Part shown: positions 34,729-44,176 of the stretch, piece after piece | How the letters are laid out: each line of letters opens with the position of its first letter | Numbering within the stretch: position 1 is the first letter of the stretch | Origin: Hyphomicrobium_A sp964493785 | GTDB lineage: Bacteria > Pseudomonadota > Alphaproteobacteria > Rhizobiales > Hyphomicrobiaceae | DNA length: 64,000 nt | NCBI GenBank assembly: GCA_964493785.1 | Contig: CAZBPM010000006.1 | Location: 98,909-162,908 of the forward strand | Direction: 5' to 3' | Translations under genes and position numbers: made by a program | Notes under the pieces: model-generated | The model's input: the letters and a program-made list of their open reading frames with translations, nothing else | Told to the model about the DNA's origin: nothing | The model's database searches: none

Positions 34729-35231
34729 GCGCGCGCGGATCGGCGCGTCTTTGCTGGCGTGCGACGCGCTGCAGTCTCGGGCACCTCGCCGAGCAGAATG
34801 CCGCGGCAGTTCTCAAGCTCTGCAATTGCAGCCAAAAGGCCTTCGCGCATCTCGGCCTTGGAGATCATCGCGCGCGCAACTACGGCGGGCTTCTTCGTTG
34901 CTCGCGAGGAGCGCTTGCCGCCGCCGGCATCGGCGCTCGCGGCTTTGACTTCCACGATCGGCTCGACGCCGAACTGCTTGACGGTGTCGACACCCTGCTC
35001 GCGCAGGATCTTCTGGACACCCTTGATGGTATAGCCTTCGGCGTGCAGCAGATGGCAGATGCCGCGGAGTAGGACGAGGTCCTCAGGCCGATAGTAGCGA
35101 CGGCCGCCGCCGCGCTTCATCGGGCGGATCTGAGGAAAGCGGCCCTCCCAGAATCGGAGGACGTGTTTGGGAACTTTGAGCTCGTCAGCCACTTCGCTGA
35201 TGGTGCGAAACGCTTCTGCCGTCTTGCTCAA
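34725..35231 (-). CDS. MerR-family transcriptional regulator
   Basis: A 168-residue protein with an N-terminal MerR winged helix (about residues 8-75; TISEVADELKVPKHVLRFW, then RRYYRPEDLVLLRGI). The C-terminal part is Lys/Ala-rich with a helical end and no metal-binding cysteines, so it is not a metal sensor of the classical type. It follows ihfA by 44 bp, a conserved alphaproteobacterial arrangement downstream of plsX-fabH. Target genes are unknown. Confidence 0.9.
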   Translation of the reverse strand: MSKTAEAFRTISEVADELKVPKHVLRFWEGRFPQIRPMKRGGGRRYYRPEDLVLLRGICHLLHAEGYTIKGVQKILREQGVDTVKQFGVEPIVEVKAASADAGGGKRSSRATKKPAVVARAMISKAEMREGLLAAIAELENCRGILLGEVPETAARRTPAKTRRSARA

Positions 35232-35275
35232 TTACGCCTCCAACAGCTGTGATCACCACCGCCGGGCGGCAGCAA

Positions 35276-35593
35276 TCACTCTGCTGCTTTGCGGCGGACC
35301 AAGCCTTCGTTGATGCGCTCTTTCATAATGTTGCTCGGCCTAAACACCAAGACCCTGCGCGGCGTGATCGGCACTTCGTCCCCGGTTTTAGGATTGCGTC
35401 CCATCCGCTCGCCCTTCTGGCGGATGCCGAAGGAGCCGAACGACGACAGCTTGACTGAATCGCCACGCGCCAGACTCGCGGAAATCTCGCCCAAAACGAG
35501 CTCGACCAACTCCTGACTCTCGTTACGCGGCAACCCGACCTTGCGCACGACAGCCTCGGCGAGATCCGCTCGCGTTAACGTCTTGCCTCCCAT
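35276..35593 (-). CDS. Integration host factor subunit alpha
   Basis: The 105 residues match the DNA-bending IHF/HU fold: TLTRADLAEAVVRKVGLPR, KLSSFGSFGIRQKGERMGRN and the beta-arm GDEVPITPRRVLVFRPS with the intercalating Pro. The partner beta subunit is not in the window. IHF assists sigma-54 promoters, recombination and replication. Position between fabH and merR is the usual one in alphaproteobacteria. Confidence 0.95.
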   Translation of the reverse strand: MGGKTLTRADLAEAVVRKVGLPRNESQELVELVLGEISASLARGDSVKLSSFGSFGIRQKGERMGRNPKTGDEVPITPRRVLVFRPSNIMKERINEGLVRRKAAE

Positions 35594-35727
35594 GGCATTA
35601 TGCCTCCCGCTCCTCAGCCTTTTTTTGGATCGTATCGGGGGAAAACGCGAACGTCAATCGCGCGTCTGCATCAACTAGCTGAAATCAAAGAAAGAAACTT
35701 GCCGCAATGCGGTAAATCAACACCGGC

Positions 35728-36705
35728 TCACCAACGAGCGAGTGCGGCGCCCCATGTGAATCCGCCGCCCATGGCCTCCATCATGACCAGCGAACCTTCC
35801 TTAACGCGATGCTGTTCAAAGGCTTGGTTCAATGCGAGCGGGATCGATGCTGCGGACGTGTTGCCGTGCTTGTCGAGCGTAACGACGATCTTGTCGGCGG
35901 GCACGCCGAGCCGCTTCAGCACGCCATCGAGGATGCGCTGGTTGGCCTGATGGGGAACGTAGAGATCGATCTCGTCGGGCGTATAGCCCGTCATGACGAG
36001 TGTTTCCTCGATGACGCCGGATATCTTCTGCACGGCGTGGCGAAACACCTCGCGCCCGTTCATGCGCAGATGACCGACGGTCTTGGTTGAGCCGGGACCG
36101 CCATCGACGTACAGGAGATTCTCGAAGCGGCCGTCCGAGCGGATGCGTGTCGCGAGGATGCCGCGATCATCGAGGGTGCCGCGTTGCGGCTGGGCCTCGA
36201 GGACGATGGCGCCGGCACCATCGCCGAACAGCACGCAGGTGGTGCGGTCCTCCCAGTCGAGGATGCGCGAGAAGGTCTCGGCGCCGACGACGACGGCGCG
36301 TTTGAACTGGCCGGTCTTCAGGAAGTTGTCGGCGATCGTCAGCGCGTAGACGAAGCCCGAGCATACGGCCTGTACATCGAATGCCGCGCCATTGGTTATG
36401 CCCAGGCCCTGCTGAATACGCACGGCTGTGGCGGGGAACGTGCGGTCGGGAGTTGCGGTGGCGCAGATCACGAGATCGACGTCGACGGGGTCGACGCCGG
36501 CGCGGACGAGTGCCTGGCGTGCGGCGGCGATACCGAGATCAGACGTCAGCTCGTCGTCGCCGGCGATATGGCGCTGGCGGATACCCGTGCGCTCTACGAT
36601 CCACTCGTCGGTGGTGTCGACGATTTTTTCCAGGTCGGCGTTGGTCATGACGCGCTTGGGAAGATGCGCGCCGACGCCGCGGATCACTGAACGGATGACT
36701 GCCAC
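35728..36705 (-). CDS. 3-oxoacyl-ACP synthase III (KAS III)
   Basis: The 325-residue enzyme condenses acetyl-CoA with malonyl-ACP to start fatty-acid synthesis. The catalytic triad is visible: Cys115 in VQAVCSGF, His252 in VPHQANQR and Asn282 in KHGNTSAAS. Length and motifs match FabH throughout. It follows plsX by 93 bp, a widespread pairing in which both act at the start of phospholipid synthesis. Confidence 0.97.
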   Translation of the reverse strand: MAVIRSVIRGVGAHLPKRVMTNADLEKIVDTTDEWIVERTGIRQRHIAGDDELTSDLGIAAARQALVRAGVDPVDVDLVICATATPDRTFPATAVRIQQGLGITNGAAFDVQAVCSGFVYALTIADNFLKTGQFKRAVVVGAETFSRILDWEDRTTCVLFGDGAGAIVLEAQPQRGTLDDRGILATRIRSDGRFENLLYVDGGPGSTKTVGHLRMNGREVFRHAVQKISGVIEETLVMTGYTPDEIDLYVPHQANQRILDGVLKRLGVPADKIVVTLDKHGNTSAASIPLALNQAFEQHRVKEGSLVMMEAMGGGFTWGAALARW

Positions 36706-36798
36706 TGAGCTGCCCTGCTTTTTATGGTTTGTCCCAGCCTCGAATGGATCGGACGCGAACGCTCGTGCTTGCGGAAAGGACCGCGTCGCCCCACCGCG

Positions 36799-37839
36799 TC
36801 AGCTCGTAGCGATCTCCTCGAGCTTGTGGTGGAAGGCAGCCAAGTCTGCGGCAAGCCGGGGCACGAGCCGACTCTGGGCCATCTCGTACGCGAGATCGAT
36901 TGCGCTGGCAAAGCCCAGGGAGTCGGTCCCCCCGTGACTCTTGACCGCTATACCGTTCAGCCCAAGGAAGGTGCCGCCATTGGCACGGCGGGGATCCATT
37001 TTGTGCTTAAGGATGCGGAAAGCGCCCGACGCGAGCAGTGCGCCCATTTGGGACACCCAGGAGCGCTTCATGGCGGCGCGCAGATATTCGCCGATCTGCT
37101 TGGCGGTGCCCTCTGCGGTCTTGAGGGCGATGTTCCCGGCGAAGCCTTCGACGACGACAACGTCGACCACGCCCTGGCCGATCTGGTCGCCCTCGATAAA
37201 TCCGCGATAGTCGAGGGGCAGCTCGGTGCTCTTCAGCCAGGCGTGGGCCTGGCGGACTTCCTCGACGCCTTTGATTTCCTCGACGCCGACGTTCAACAGT
37301 CCGACGGTGGGGCGCTCAATGTGGAACAGCGCGCGGGCCATGGTGGCGCCCATCAGGGCGAAGTCGCACAGCTCCTTGGCCGATGCGCCGATGTTGGCGC
37401 CGACATCCAGCACGATGCACTCGGCCTTCACGGTCGGCCAAAGGGCGGCGATGGCTGGACGCTCAATCCCTGCCATCGGGCGCAGAATCAGCCTCGACAT
37501 AGCCATGAAGGCGCCGGTGTTGCCGCCCGATACCGCGACGTGGGCCTCTCCGCTGCGCACGGCGTCAATGGCAAGCCAAAGGCTGGTGCCCTTGCCGCGG
37601 CGCAGGGCCTGACTCGGCTTGTCGCTCATCGCAACGACGAGATTGGTATGCACGACGCGCGTCTTAGCCGCCAGCGCGGGCAGCTGATCGAGCTCGGTCC
37701 GGATGCGCGCCTCATCGCCATACATGATGAAGCTGAGCTCGGGATAGCGCTGCAGAGATAGCGCGGCGCCCGGCACCACCACGGCGGGGCCGTGGTCGCC
37801 GCCCATGGCGTCGAGCGCAATGGTCCGCGGCTCAGACAT
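36799..37839 (-). CDS. Phosphate acyltransferase PlsX
   Basis: A 346-residue protein that makes acyl-phosphate from acyl-ACP for phospholipid synthesis. Typical segments are IALDAMGGDHGPAVVV at the start, SGGNTGAFMA, and GFAGNIALKTAEG in the C-terminal half. It lies between the DUF177 gene and fabH in the standard alphaproteobacterial order. Confidence 0.97.
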   Translation of the reverse strand: MSEPRTIALDAMGGDHGPAVVVPGAALSLQRYPELSFIMYGDEARIRTELDQLPALAAKTRVVHTNLVVAMSDKPSQALRRGKGTSLWLAIDAVRSGEAHVAVSGGNTGAFMAMSRLILRPMAGIERPAIAALWPTVKAECIVLDVGANIGASAKELCDFALMGATMARALFHIERPTVGLLNVGVEEIKGVEEVRQAHAWLKSTELPLDYRGFIEGDQIGQGVVDVVVVEGFAGNIALKTAEGTAKQIGEYLRAAMKRSWVSQMGALLASGAFRILKHKMDPRRANGGTFLGLNGIAVKSHGGTDSLGFASAIDLAYEMAQSRLVPRLAADLAAFHHKLEEIATS

Positions 37840-37994
37840 GCTGCGGTCGCCTCGTAGTTACCCGTAAACGGAGGTTGTGCGCGAATAGCGCTTGCCCACC
37901 CTTGATCGAGCGGAACATACTCTTTTGCAGGTGCGAAACAACCGGATTCTAGCCTTTATTCGCCGCGGCTTTGTGTGCCAACTTGACGGGTCCG

Positions 37995-38513
37995 TCAGCC
38001 TTCGCCTTTCAGTTTCCTGAGGGCCGCGAACGGGCTGATATGGGAGGTCGCCCCCTTTATCTCGTCGGGTTTGAACTCCACGCCGGGCTTGCGGGGGTAC
38101 GGGTCGAGGGCGGCCGAGAGCGTCTCAAAGACAATGCGGCCGACGTCTATGAGGCCGTGCTCGATGGGCTCGATCTCGGCGGCGCTCAGAGCCTCCACCT
38201 CGTCGGCGCCGACCTCGGGGAGGGCCCCGGCCGGCCAGAACTCGACATCGAAGCTGCCTTCTGCCGTCTGCTCGACCGGGTCGAGGGTGACGACGCAGAA
38301 CTGGCTCACGCGCGCGACAACCTTGCCGGCAAGGCGGTAATGGCCCTTGCCGGAGGCGCGGATGGTGAAATCGGAGACCAGGGACGGACACGCGATGATG
38401 TCCAGCACTTCAGCCAAGCGGGCCCGCTCCGGCTCGGTCGCCTCGCGTGACTGGCGCAGGCCAATTTCGGGAATTTCCGTCACTCGATAGGACCAGTCGA
38501 GTGCCTCGCTCAT
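37995..38513 (-). CDS. DUF177 (YceD-like) protein
   Basis: The 172-residue protein matches the YceD/DUF177 family, associated with 23S rRNA accumulation in E. coli and plants. The core segment CVVTLDPVEQTAEGSFDVEF and the C-terminal FETLSAALDPYPRKPGV are typical. In many bacteria it is followed by rpmF; here, as in other alphaproteobacteria, it is followed by plsX without rpmF. Its start overlaps the preceding gene by 4 bp. Confidence 0.9.
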   Translation of the reverse strand: MSEALDWSYRVTEIPEIGLRQSREATEPERARLAEVLDIIACPSLVSDFTIRASGKGHYRLAGKVVARVSQFCVVTLDPVEQTAEGSFDVEFWPAGALPEVGADEVEALSAAEIEPIEHGLIDVGRIVFETLSAALDPYPRKPGVEFKPDEIKGATSHISPFAALRKLKGEG

Positions 38514-39058
38514 GCTACCTCTCCCGCCGGATCGTTCAGTTGTGGGAATGCGCGGCTCAGGGCCGCCGCGTCGGTGACGTTGTCGATCTGGCCGAGCGAG
38601 GCGGAGGCGTCGCGGATGTAACGGGCGAGCTGTTCGGCGCCCGGATGCGCAGTTCCGTCGTATGCGTGCTCGGTCAGAATGGCGATCAGGGCGCTGTCGT
38701 CGGGGGCGGCCAGCGCGCCGCGAAGGGATTGCGTGCGCTCGTAGAGGCCGGCTGCCGCACGCCTCACCTTCTTGGGTACCGAAAGGTCGCCGGTGCCCAG
38801 CTCGCGGAGGGAATCGTCCATGTCGACGACGAAGGTTTCGACCAGGACGCGGGGAAGACGGGACGCATCACCGGCCGCCCGCATTCGTTCCAGCACCAGG
38901 AACAGGTGGAGAGTAACCATCTCATAGCGGCCAACGGGCGTATCTGGGACACCCAGCGCGGCGTAAAAGTACGGCTGGCGGGCCCGCGTCACGACCACGC
39001 CATAAATCTCGACTGCTTTACGACGGGTATCGGCGCGGGTTCTGAGGGAATCTAGCAT
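38510..39058 (-). CDS. Ubiquinol-cytochrome c chaperone family (CBP3-like) protein
   Basis: The 182 residues match the CBP3/UQCC1 family: an early YGVVVTRARQPYFYAALGVPD segment, the RYEMVTLHLFLVLERM helix and VETFVVDMDDSLRELGTGD. In mitochondria CBP3 helps make cytochrome b for complex III; in alphaproteobacteria the gene sits beside DUF177 as here. The ATG at 39058 (AAGG about 11 bases upstream) is preferred to an open extension upstream that would overlap the bamE promoter region. Confidence 0.9.
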   Translation of the reverse strand: MLDSLRTRADTRRKAVEIYGVVVTRARQPYFYAALGVPDTPVGRYEMVTLHLFLVLERMRAAGDASRLPRVLVETFVVDMDDSLRELGTGDLSVPKKVRRAAAGLYERTQSLRGALAAPDDSALIAILTEHAYDGTAHPGAEQLARYIRDASASLGQIDNVTDAAALSRAFPQLNDPAGEVA

Positions 39059-39277
39059 CAGTGCCGGGACCTTAAGCCGAGAGGGTGAGGAATTCCGTGG
39101 GCGAGGCAGAGAGTTGCGCCAGCACCCGTTGCAGACTCGGTGCCCACGGTTTAATCGCGGCTTCGAGCTCTCTTCGAACCAGTCGCGGGCAGAGATAGCA
39201 TCTCGAGAAGACATAGCAAAATGCGCCGAGAGACGAACGATCGCCGGTTCCACCGGCTCCTGCCGAGCACAGCACAC

Positions 39278-39751
39278 ATGCGCCGTATCAACACTACGAA
39301 GTCCGCCCTAAGGGCCGCAATGCTGGGACTGGCGGCGCTCGCGGGCGCGTTGGCTGCCGGGGGCTGCGACCAGAACGTCATCAAGCGCGGCGTCCAGTTT
39401 CACGAGGGCGACCTGCAGCAGATCCAGCCTGGGATGACGCAGGAGCAGGTTCGCATGAACCTCGGCACGCCGTCGACCACGGCCGTCGTCGGCACGAGCC
39501 AAGCCTACTACTACATCTCCAGCACGGCGACGCAGACGGCGTTCATGCTGCCGACGGAACAGGATCGCCAGGTGGTGGCGGTCTATTTCTCGCAGGCCGG
39601 CACGGTCGAGCGCGTCGCGAACTACGGCATGAAGGATGGCCGCGTGTTCGACTACGTGTCGAAGACGACACCGGCGCCTGGCGGCAAGGACGTCGGCGTC
39701 ATCCAGTCCCTGTTCCGCAACCTCGGCCAGAAGCAGATCTTCGGGGATTAG
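39278..39751 (+). CDS. Outer membrane protein assembly factor BamE
   Basis: A 157-residue lipoprotein of the SmpA/OmlA family, part of the Bam complex that inserts outer-membrane barrels. The signal peptide ends in a lipobox-like ALAAGGC, and the core GMTQEQVRMNLGTPS is diagnostic. The ATG at 39278 is chosen as the start of the signal; an upstream in-frame ATG at 39221 would give an unlikely long leader. It is divergent from the CBP3-like gene, as in many relatives. Confidence 0.93.
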   Translation: MRRINTTKSALRAAMLGLAALAGALAAGGCDQNVIKRGVQFHEGDLQQIQPGMTQEQVRMNLGTPSTTAVVGTSQAYYYISSTATQTAFMLPTEQDRQVVAVYFSQAGTVERVANYGMKDGRVFDYVSKTTPAPGGKDVGVIQSLFRNLGQKQIFGD

Positions 39752-40122
39752 TGCTGGTTTTCTCGGGCTGACACGAGCGGCGAGAAGCTTGTTGTGCGGC
39801 GCTTTTGATGCGCTGCCGATTCACGCCCTCGCCGATAGGTGCTCGGGCGATCGGAGCGCTCGCGCCGGGCGCCGTCCATGCGAAGCATGGCTCCGCCATG
39901 ACACCGGGATGACGGTGGCGGGGAGGCTTCGGAGCGCTGCCGTGGGGCGGGTGCAAGTGAGCGACCGGCTGCCCTCACGGAGTTTGGGCTGCCCCTCACC
40001 CTGACCCTCACCCCGTGGAGACGGAGAGAGGGAATAGCCTCGCGAAAACCCGCACGTGCGCAAACGAAAAGGCCCGGCGCTTGGCCGGGCCTTTCCAATT
40101 CGCACTTCGATAGCCGAGTGCG
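39752..40122. other. Intergenic with a terminator
   Basis: About 370 bp between two convergent genes. It holds the bidirectional terminator at 40067-40094. The rest is GC-rich with repetitive CCCTCACCC-type sequence and no gene. Confidence 0.6.
40067..40094 (-). terminator. Intrinsic terminator of hppA
   Basis: AAAGGCCCGG pairs with CCGGGCCTTT around a 7-base loop, 29 bp beyond the hppA stop codon. On the minus strand a TTTT run follows the stem, giving a classical rho-independent terminator; the A-rich flank makes it usable from the bamE side too. Confidence 0.85.
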
Positions 40123-42297
40123 TCAGCCCATCTGAGCCAGCACGGCCAGCAGCAGCAAGGCGACGATGTTGGTGATCTTGATCGCCGGGTTCACTGCCGG
40201 ACCGGCGGTGTCCTTGTAGGGATCGCCGACCGTGTCGCCGGTGACGGCGGCCTTGTGGGCATCGCCACCCTTGACGTGCTTCACGCCGTTGGCGTCGACG
40301 AAGCCGTCCTCGATGAGCTTCTTGGCGTTGTCCCAGGCGCCACCGCCCGAGGTCATCGAGATGGCGACGAAGAGACCGTTGACGATGACGCCGAGCAGCA
40401 TCGCACCGACCGCGGAGAAGGCCGCGCTCTTACCCGCCTCGCCGCCGCCCGCGATCGCGTAAATCGCGAAGTAGAGAGCGATGGGCGAAAGCACCGGCAA
40501 CAACGACGGGATGATCATCTCCTTGATCGCTGCACGCGTCAGAAGGTCGACGGCGCGCGCGTAGTCAGGCTTGGAGGTCCCCTTCATGATGCCGGGGTTG
40601 GCCTTGAACTGACGCCGCACCTCTTCGACGATGGAGCCCGCCGCGCGGCCGACGGCCGTCATGGCGATGCCGCCGAACAGGTACGGGATCAGACCGCCGA
40701 GCAACAGGCCGACGACCACGTAAGGGTTGGAGAGCGCGAAGTCGGGGCTGACACCCTTGAAGTAGGTGTAGCTCGTGGCGCCCGCCTTATTCGCCTCGTC
40801 GATGAAGTGCTGCAGGTCGTAGCTGTAGGCCGCGAACAGCACCAGTGCGCCGAGACCGGCCGAGCCGATGGCATAGCCCTTGGTGACGGCCTTGGTGGTG
40901 TTGCCGACCGCGTCGAGGGCATCCGTCGAGCGACGAACCTCCTTCGGAAGGCCAGCCATCTCGGCGATGCCACCGGCGTTGTCGGTGACGGGGCCGAATG
41001 CGTCGAGTGCAACGACCATGCCTGCAAGTCCGAGCATGGTGGTGGTTGCAATCGCCGTTCCGAACAGGCCGGCCAGAGAGTAGGTGGAGAGAATGCCGCC
41101 GACGATTACGATGGCGGGAAGCGCGGTCGACTCGAGCGAGACGGCAAGACCCTGGATCACGTTCGTGCCGTGACCGGTGACGGACGCCTGGGCGATCGAG
41201 CGCACAGGCTTATAGCCGATGCCGGTGTAGTACTCGGTGATCCAGATGATGAGGCCGGTCACCGCCAGGCCGATAAGGCCGCAGAAGAACAGGTTGGCGC
41301 CGGTGATCGTCATCCCGACAGCCGTGCCCACCTCGCCGAAGCCGCCGAGCACGTAGTGCGTCGCTGCCCAAAGGCCGCCAACGGAGAGCACGGTGCTGGC
41401 AAGGAAGCCGCGGTAGAGGGCACCCATGATCGAGTTGTTGGTGCCGAGCTTGACGAAGAAGGTGCCGATGATCGAGGTGACGATGCAGGCCGCGCAGATG
41501 GCCAGCGGATAGATCATCAGGATTTCGAGGTTCGGCTGGCCGGCGAAGAAGATCGAGCCGAGCACCATCGTGGCGACGACCGTCACCGCGTAGGTCTCGA
41601 AGAGGTCGGCCGCCATACCGGCGCAGTCGCCGACGTTGTCACCGACGTTGTCGGCGATGGTGGCAGGGTTGCGCGGATCGTCTTCGGGAATGCCGGCTTC
41701 GACCTTGCCGACGAGGTCGCCGCCGACGTCAGCACCCTTGGTGAAGATACCGCCACCGAGACGGGCGAAGATCGAGATCAGCGAGGCGCCGAAGCCGAGA
41801 GCGACGAGCGCGTCGGTGACGGTGCGGTCGTTGGCGGCAAAGCCGAGGCCACCGGTGAGGAACAGGAAGTAGCCGGCAACGCCGATCAGCGCCATGCCAG
41901 CAACCAGCATGCCCGTGACGGCGCCGGACTTGAACGCGATATCGAGGCCGCGAGCCAGCGAGTGCGTGGCTGCCTGTGCCGTACGCACGTTGGCGCGCAC
42001 CGAGACGTTCATGCCGACGTAGCCGGCCGCGCCTGAAAGTACGGCGCCGATGAGGAAGCCGATGGCGACGAGGTAGCCCAGCAGCAGCCAGGCGAGGACG
42101 AAGATCACTGCGCCGACGATGGCGATCGTCGTGTATTGCCGATTTAGGTAGGCCTGCGCACCTTCACGTATGGCCCCGGCGATCTCCTGCATACGCTTGT
42201 TGCCAGCGTCCGCATTCAAGACCGATCGGATCGTGTAGGCCGCGTAGACGAGCGCAAGCACGCCGCATGCGACGATCCCCCACAGAAACTCCGTCAT
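40123..42297 (-). CDS. K+-independent H+-translocating pyrophosphatase
   Basis: A 724-residue membrane pump with about 16 membrane spans that couples pyrophosphate hydrolysis to proton transfer. Substrate-binding motifs are visible in FTKGADVGGDLVGK, the DNVGDNVGDCAG segment and, near the C-terminus, the GDTVGDPYKDTAGPA segment. The position that decides potassium dependence reads GNTTKAVTKG, with Lys rather than Ala, which marks the K+-independent H+-pumping class. It is expressed alone, ending at a strong terminator. Confidence 0.96.
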   Translation of the reverse strand: MTEFLWGIVACGVLALVYAAYTIRSVLNADAGNKRMQEIAGAIREGAQAYLNRQYTTIAIVGAVIFVLAWLLLGYLVAIGFLIGAVLSGAAGYVGMNVSVRANVRTAQAATHSLARGLDIAFKSGAVTGMLVAGMALIGVAGYFLFLTGGLGFAANDRTVTDALVALGFGASLISIFARLGGGIFTKGADVGGDLVGKVEAGIPEDDPRNPATIADNVGDNVGDCAGMAADLFETYAVTVVATMVLGSIFFAGQPNLEILMIYPLAICAACIVTSIIGTFFVKLGTNNSIMGALYRGFLASTVLSVGGLWAATHYVLGGFGEVGTAVGMTITGANLFFCGLIGLAVTGLIIWITEYYTGIGYKPVRSIAQASVTGHGTNVIQGLAVSLESTALPAIVIVGGILSTYSLAGLFGTAIATTTMLGLAGMVVALDAFGPVTDNAGGIAEMAGLPKEVRRSTDALDAVGNTTKAVTKGYAIGSAGLGALVLFAAYSYDLQHFIDEANKAGATSYTYFKGVSPDFALSNPYVVVGLLLGGLIPYLFGGIAMTAVGRAAGSIVEEVRRQFKANPGIMKGTSKPDYARAVDLLTRAAIKEMIIPSLLPVLSPIALYFAIYAIAGGGEAGKSAAFSAVGAMLLGVIVNGLFVAISMTSGGGAWDNAKKLIEDGFVDANGVKHVKGGDAHKAAVTGDTVGDPYKDTAGPAVNPAIKITNIVALLLLAVLAQMG

Positions 42298-42823
42298 TTG
42301 TAACCCCTTTGGCGCCCTAGGAAAAAAATGCGAGATCTGCCCGGCGCCACGGAGGTGGACCAGCGGCTCGCTTTAGTTGGCATTTCGCGGGCCGGACCAT
42401 GCCAAAAGTGTGGGCCAGTTGCAACACACGCCGCGCGGGGAAATCAGGCGCTGCAAGCATCGAATAACAAATAAAAAACGCAGAACCCCGACGGCTGCCT
42501 CTCCGGCGTTGCGACTAAAATAGGAGACAGTGAGCGAGCCGTTACTCCTGCTTCGCGTGCCTATTTCGTGTGCATGCGAAACTCGGCCCGGGCGGTTGCT
42601 GGGCGCAATCCAAGTCCAAAGCCGGTTCTGCGGCTGAGGGATCCGTCTTGCGGCGGCGCGGCTAATTTGAAACCGAACGCGCAAGTTGATGATTTTTATC
42701 GCGGATCAGTGTAATAGGTGCTTCAGGGGAATCTGATTTGTCCGCGATGTTAGCGACCGCAGCATAAAACACGGGGGATCACACCGTGCAGCTCGTGCAG
42801 GTACAAAGCAAAGTGCGCCAGTG
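42298..42823. other. Intergenic between divergent genes
   Basis: About 525 bp upstream of both hppA and the next gene. It should hold their promoters, but none could be assigned with confidence. A minus-strand frame here has no protein character. Confidence 0.45.
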
Positions 42824-43627
42824 ATGCCGCGCACAGACCGAGTCAACCGGGGTCCTATCTGGGCCGAGTTCACGCGTGTCCAGAACGGGCTGTTGATCGA
42901 CAACCTGGCCCGCGCCTTTCACCTGCCGCGGCCCAAGGCAAAGTCTGCGATTCTGGAGATGCTGGCCGCCCTGACGCTGCTGTTCGACGAGCAGACGCTG
43001 TCGCGCGGCGCGCTCGCCCGTCTCGTGGAACTCATCGGCAAGAACAACTACGAGTACGTGCTCCAGGACGCGACCCTCATGGGGGCGACGTCGACGCAGG
43101 TCATCGGGACGGAGGCGCTCACGGCCCTTGCAGGGCATCGAGAGAGCCTTCAAATCGCAAGCCGCGCCTCGGCGGCATCAGAAGTCAGCCAGATGATTGC
43201 GGAGTACCTGCTGCCGGTCGTGGCAGCGATATTCCTCGGGGCGTTGTCGGAGCGGACGCGTCAGGGCTTGCTGGCGCTGGCGCGCAACGGCGAAAGCGCG
43301 CAAATCAGCGACGGTGAGAGTTCCGACACGCTTCAGCTTCCCGTCGGTCGCGGGAGCAGCGGGTTATTCGGCGGCGCGACGGTGATTACGTCCGGCACCG
43401 GGCCGGAGCGCGAACACCTTTATCTTGCGCTGGCCGAGCGCATTCGCACCTCGGGAGGCGGGGTAGGCGATCCGCTCGGCGCGGTGCGTCAGATCATTGC
43501 CGACGGCCTGGGCGTGCGCGCGCGTCATGCGCCTTGGCTCGCGCGGGCGCAGAAGTCTGCCAAGACGGCGCTGCAGGGCGCGCAGGCCCAGATACAAGAA
43601 CGGCTGCGCAAGCTGCGCAGCCGTTGA
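42824..43627 (+). CDS. DUF937-like protein, unknown function
   Basis: A 267-residue protein. The central part (TEALTALAGHRESLQIASRA, then LLPVVAAIFLGALSERTRQG) resembles the DUF937/YidB helical pattern, with a Gly/Ser-rich linker after it and a basic helical end (AQIQERLRKLRSR). The start is the ATG at 42824, next to a GTG at 42821; no strong ribosome binding site is present. There is no signal peptide. The family call is tentative. Confidence 0.6.
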   Translation: MPRTDRVNRGPIWAEFTRVQNGLLIDNLARAFHLPRPKAKSAILEMLAALTLLFDEQTLSRGALARLVELIGKNNYEYVLQDATLMGATSTQVIGTEALTALAGHRESLQIASRASAASEVSQMIAEYLLPVVAAIFLGALSERTRQGLLALARNGESAQISDGESSDTLQLPVGRGSSGLFGGATVITSGTGPEREHLYLALAERIRTSGGGVGDPLGAVRQIIADGLGVRARHAPWLARAQKSAKTALQGAQAQIQERLRKLRSR

Positions 43628-43650
43628 TGCCGTGAGGCTGATAAATCAGC

Positions 43651-43998
43651 TTATCTGCAGGGGCGTGCCTCGATATCGCACGTCCAGCCACCGCCGGTCG
43701 GCGAGCAGCCGACCTTACGGCTGGCGGCGCGGCTGAAGCGGGCCCAGACGCTGCCATATTCGAGGTCGGTGAAATCCTGCCAGGAGGCGATTGCTGCCTT
43801 CTGCGCGGCGGCTTTGGTGCTCTTCGTGCCGCTGCTGCCGTAATGCCAGTGGTCGACCATGCAAAGGCGGCCACCCTCGCGACGCACGGCGTGAAGAGTA
43901 GTTGCCAGGCCGGTATCTGAGGCCGCAATGACAGGCACAGACGTCGCCGCGGCAACGATCGCACCGAGAACAAGCACAAGCTTATACCTGGGCAACAT
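43651..43998 (-). CDS. Small secreted protein, unknown
   Basis: A 115-residue protein with a signal peptide (hydrophobic residues 6-25, ending VIAA). The mature part has four cysteines (in RLCMVDH, KVGCSPT, GWTCDI and RPCR), suggesting two disulfides in the periplasm. GGGGG lies about seven bases before the ATG. No family is recognised. Confidence 0.7.
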   Translation of the reverse strand: MLPRYKLVLVLGAIVAAATSVPVIAASDTGLATTLHAVRREGGRLCMVDHWHYGSSGTKSTKAAAQKAAIASWQDFTDLEYGSVWARFSRAASRKVGCSPTGGGWTCDIEARPCR

Positions 43999-44176
43999 CC
44001 CTTACCCCCGTTTATTGACGATGATTTGTGTGGACAGTGCCAGATTCCACTTGCTGGCTCGATAGCTCCCTAGCCGCTACCTGCATAAAGGAGCGGCGAG
44101 CGGCAAACGGGCAACAGCCGGTGACGGGGAGCAGATAACTTTTCGCTGAAGCGTGATCTGGATCAATGCGATCGGG

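Noticed and set aside
40255..42036. Plus-strand open frame of nearly 600 codons
   Set aside because: It is antisense to hppA, extremely rich in Asp, Glu, Arg and Gly, and has no recognisable domain.
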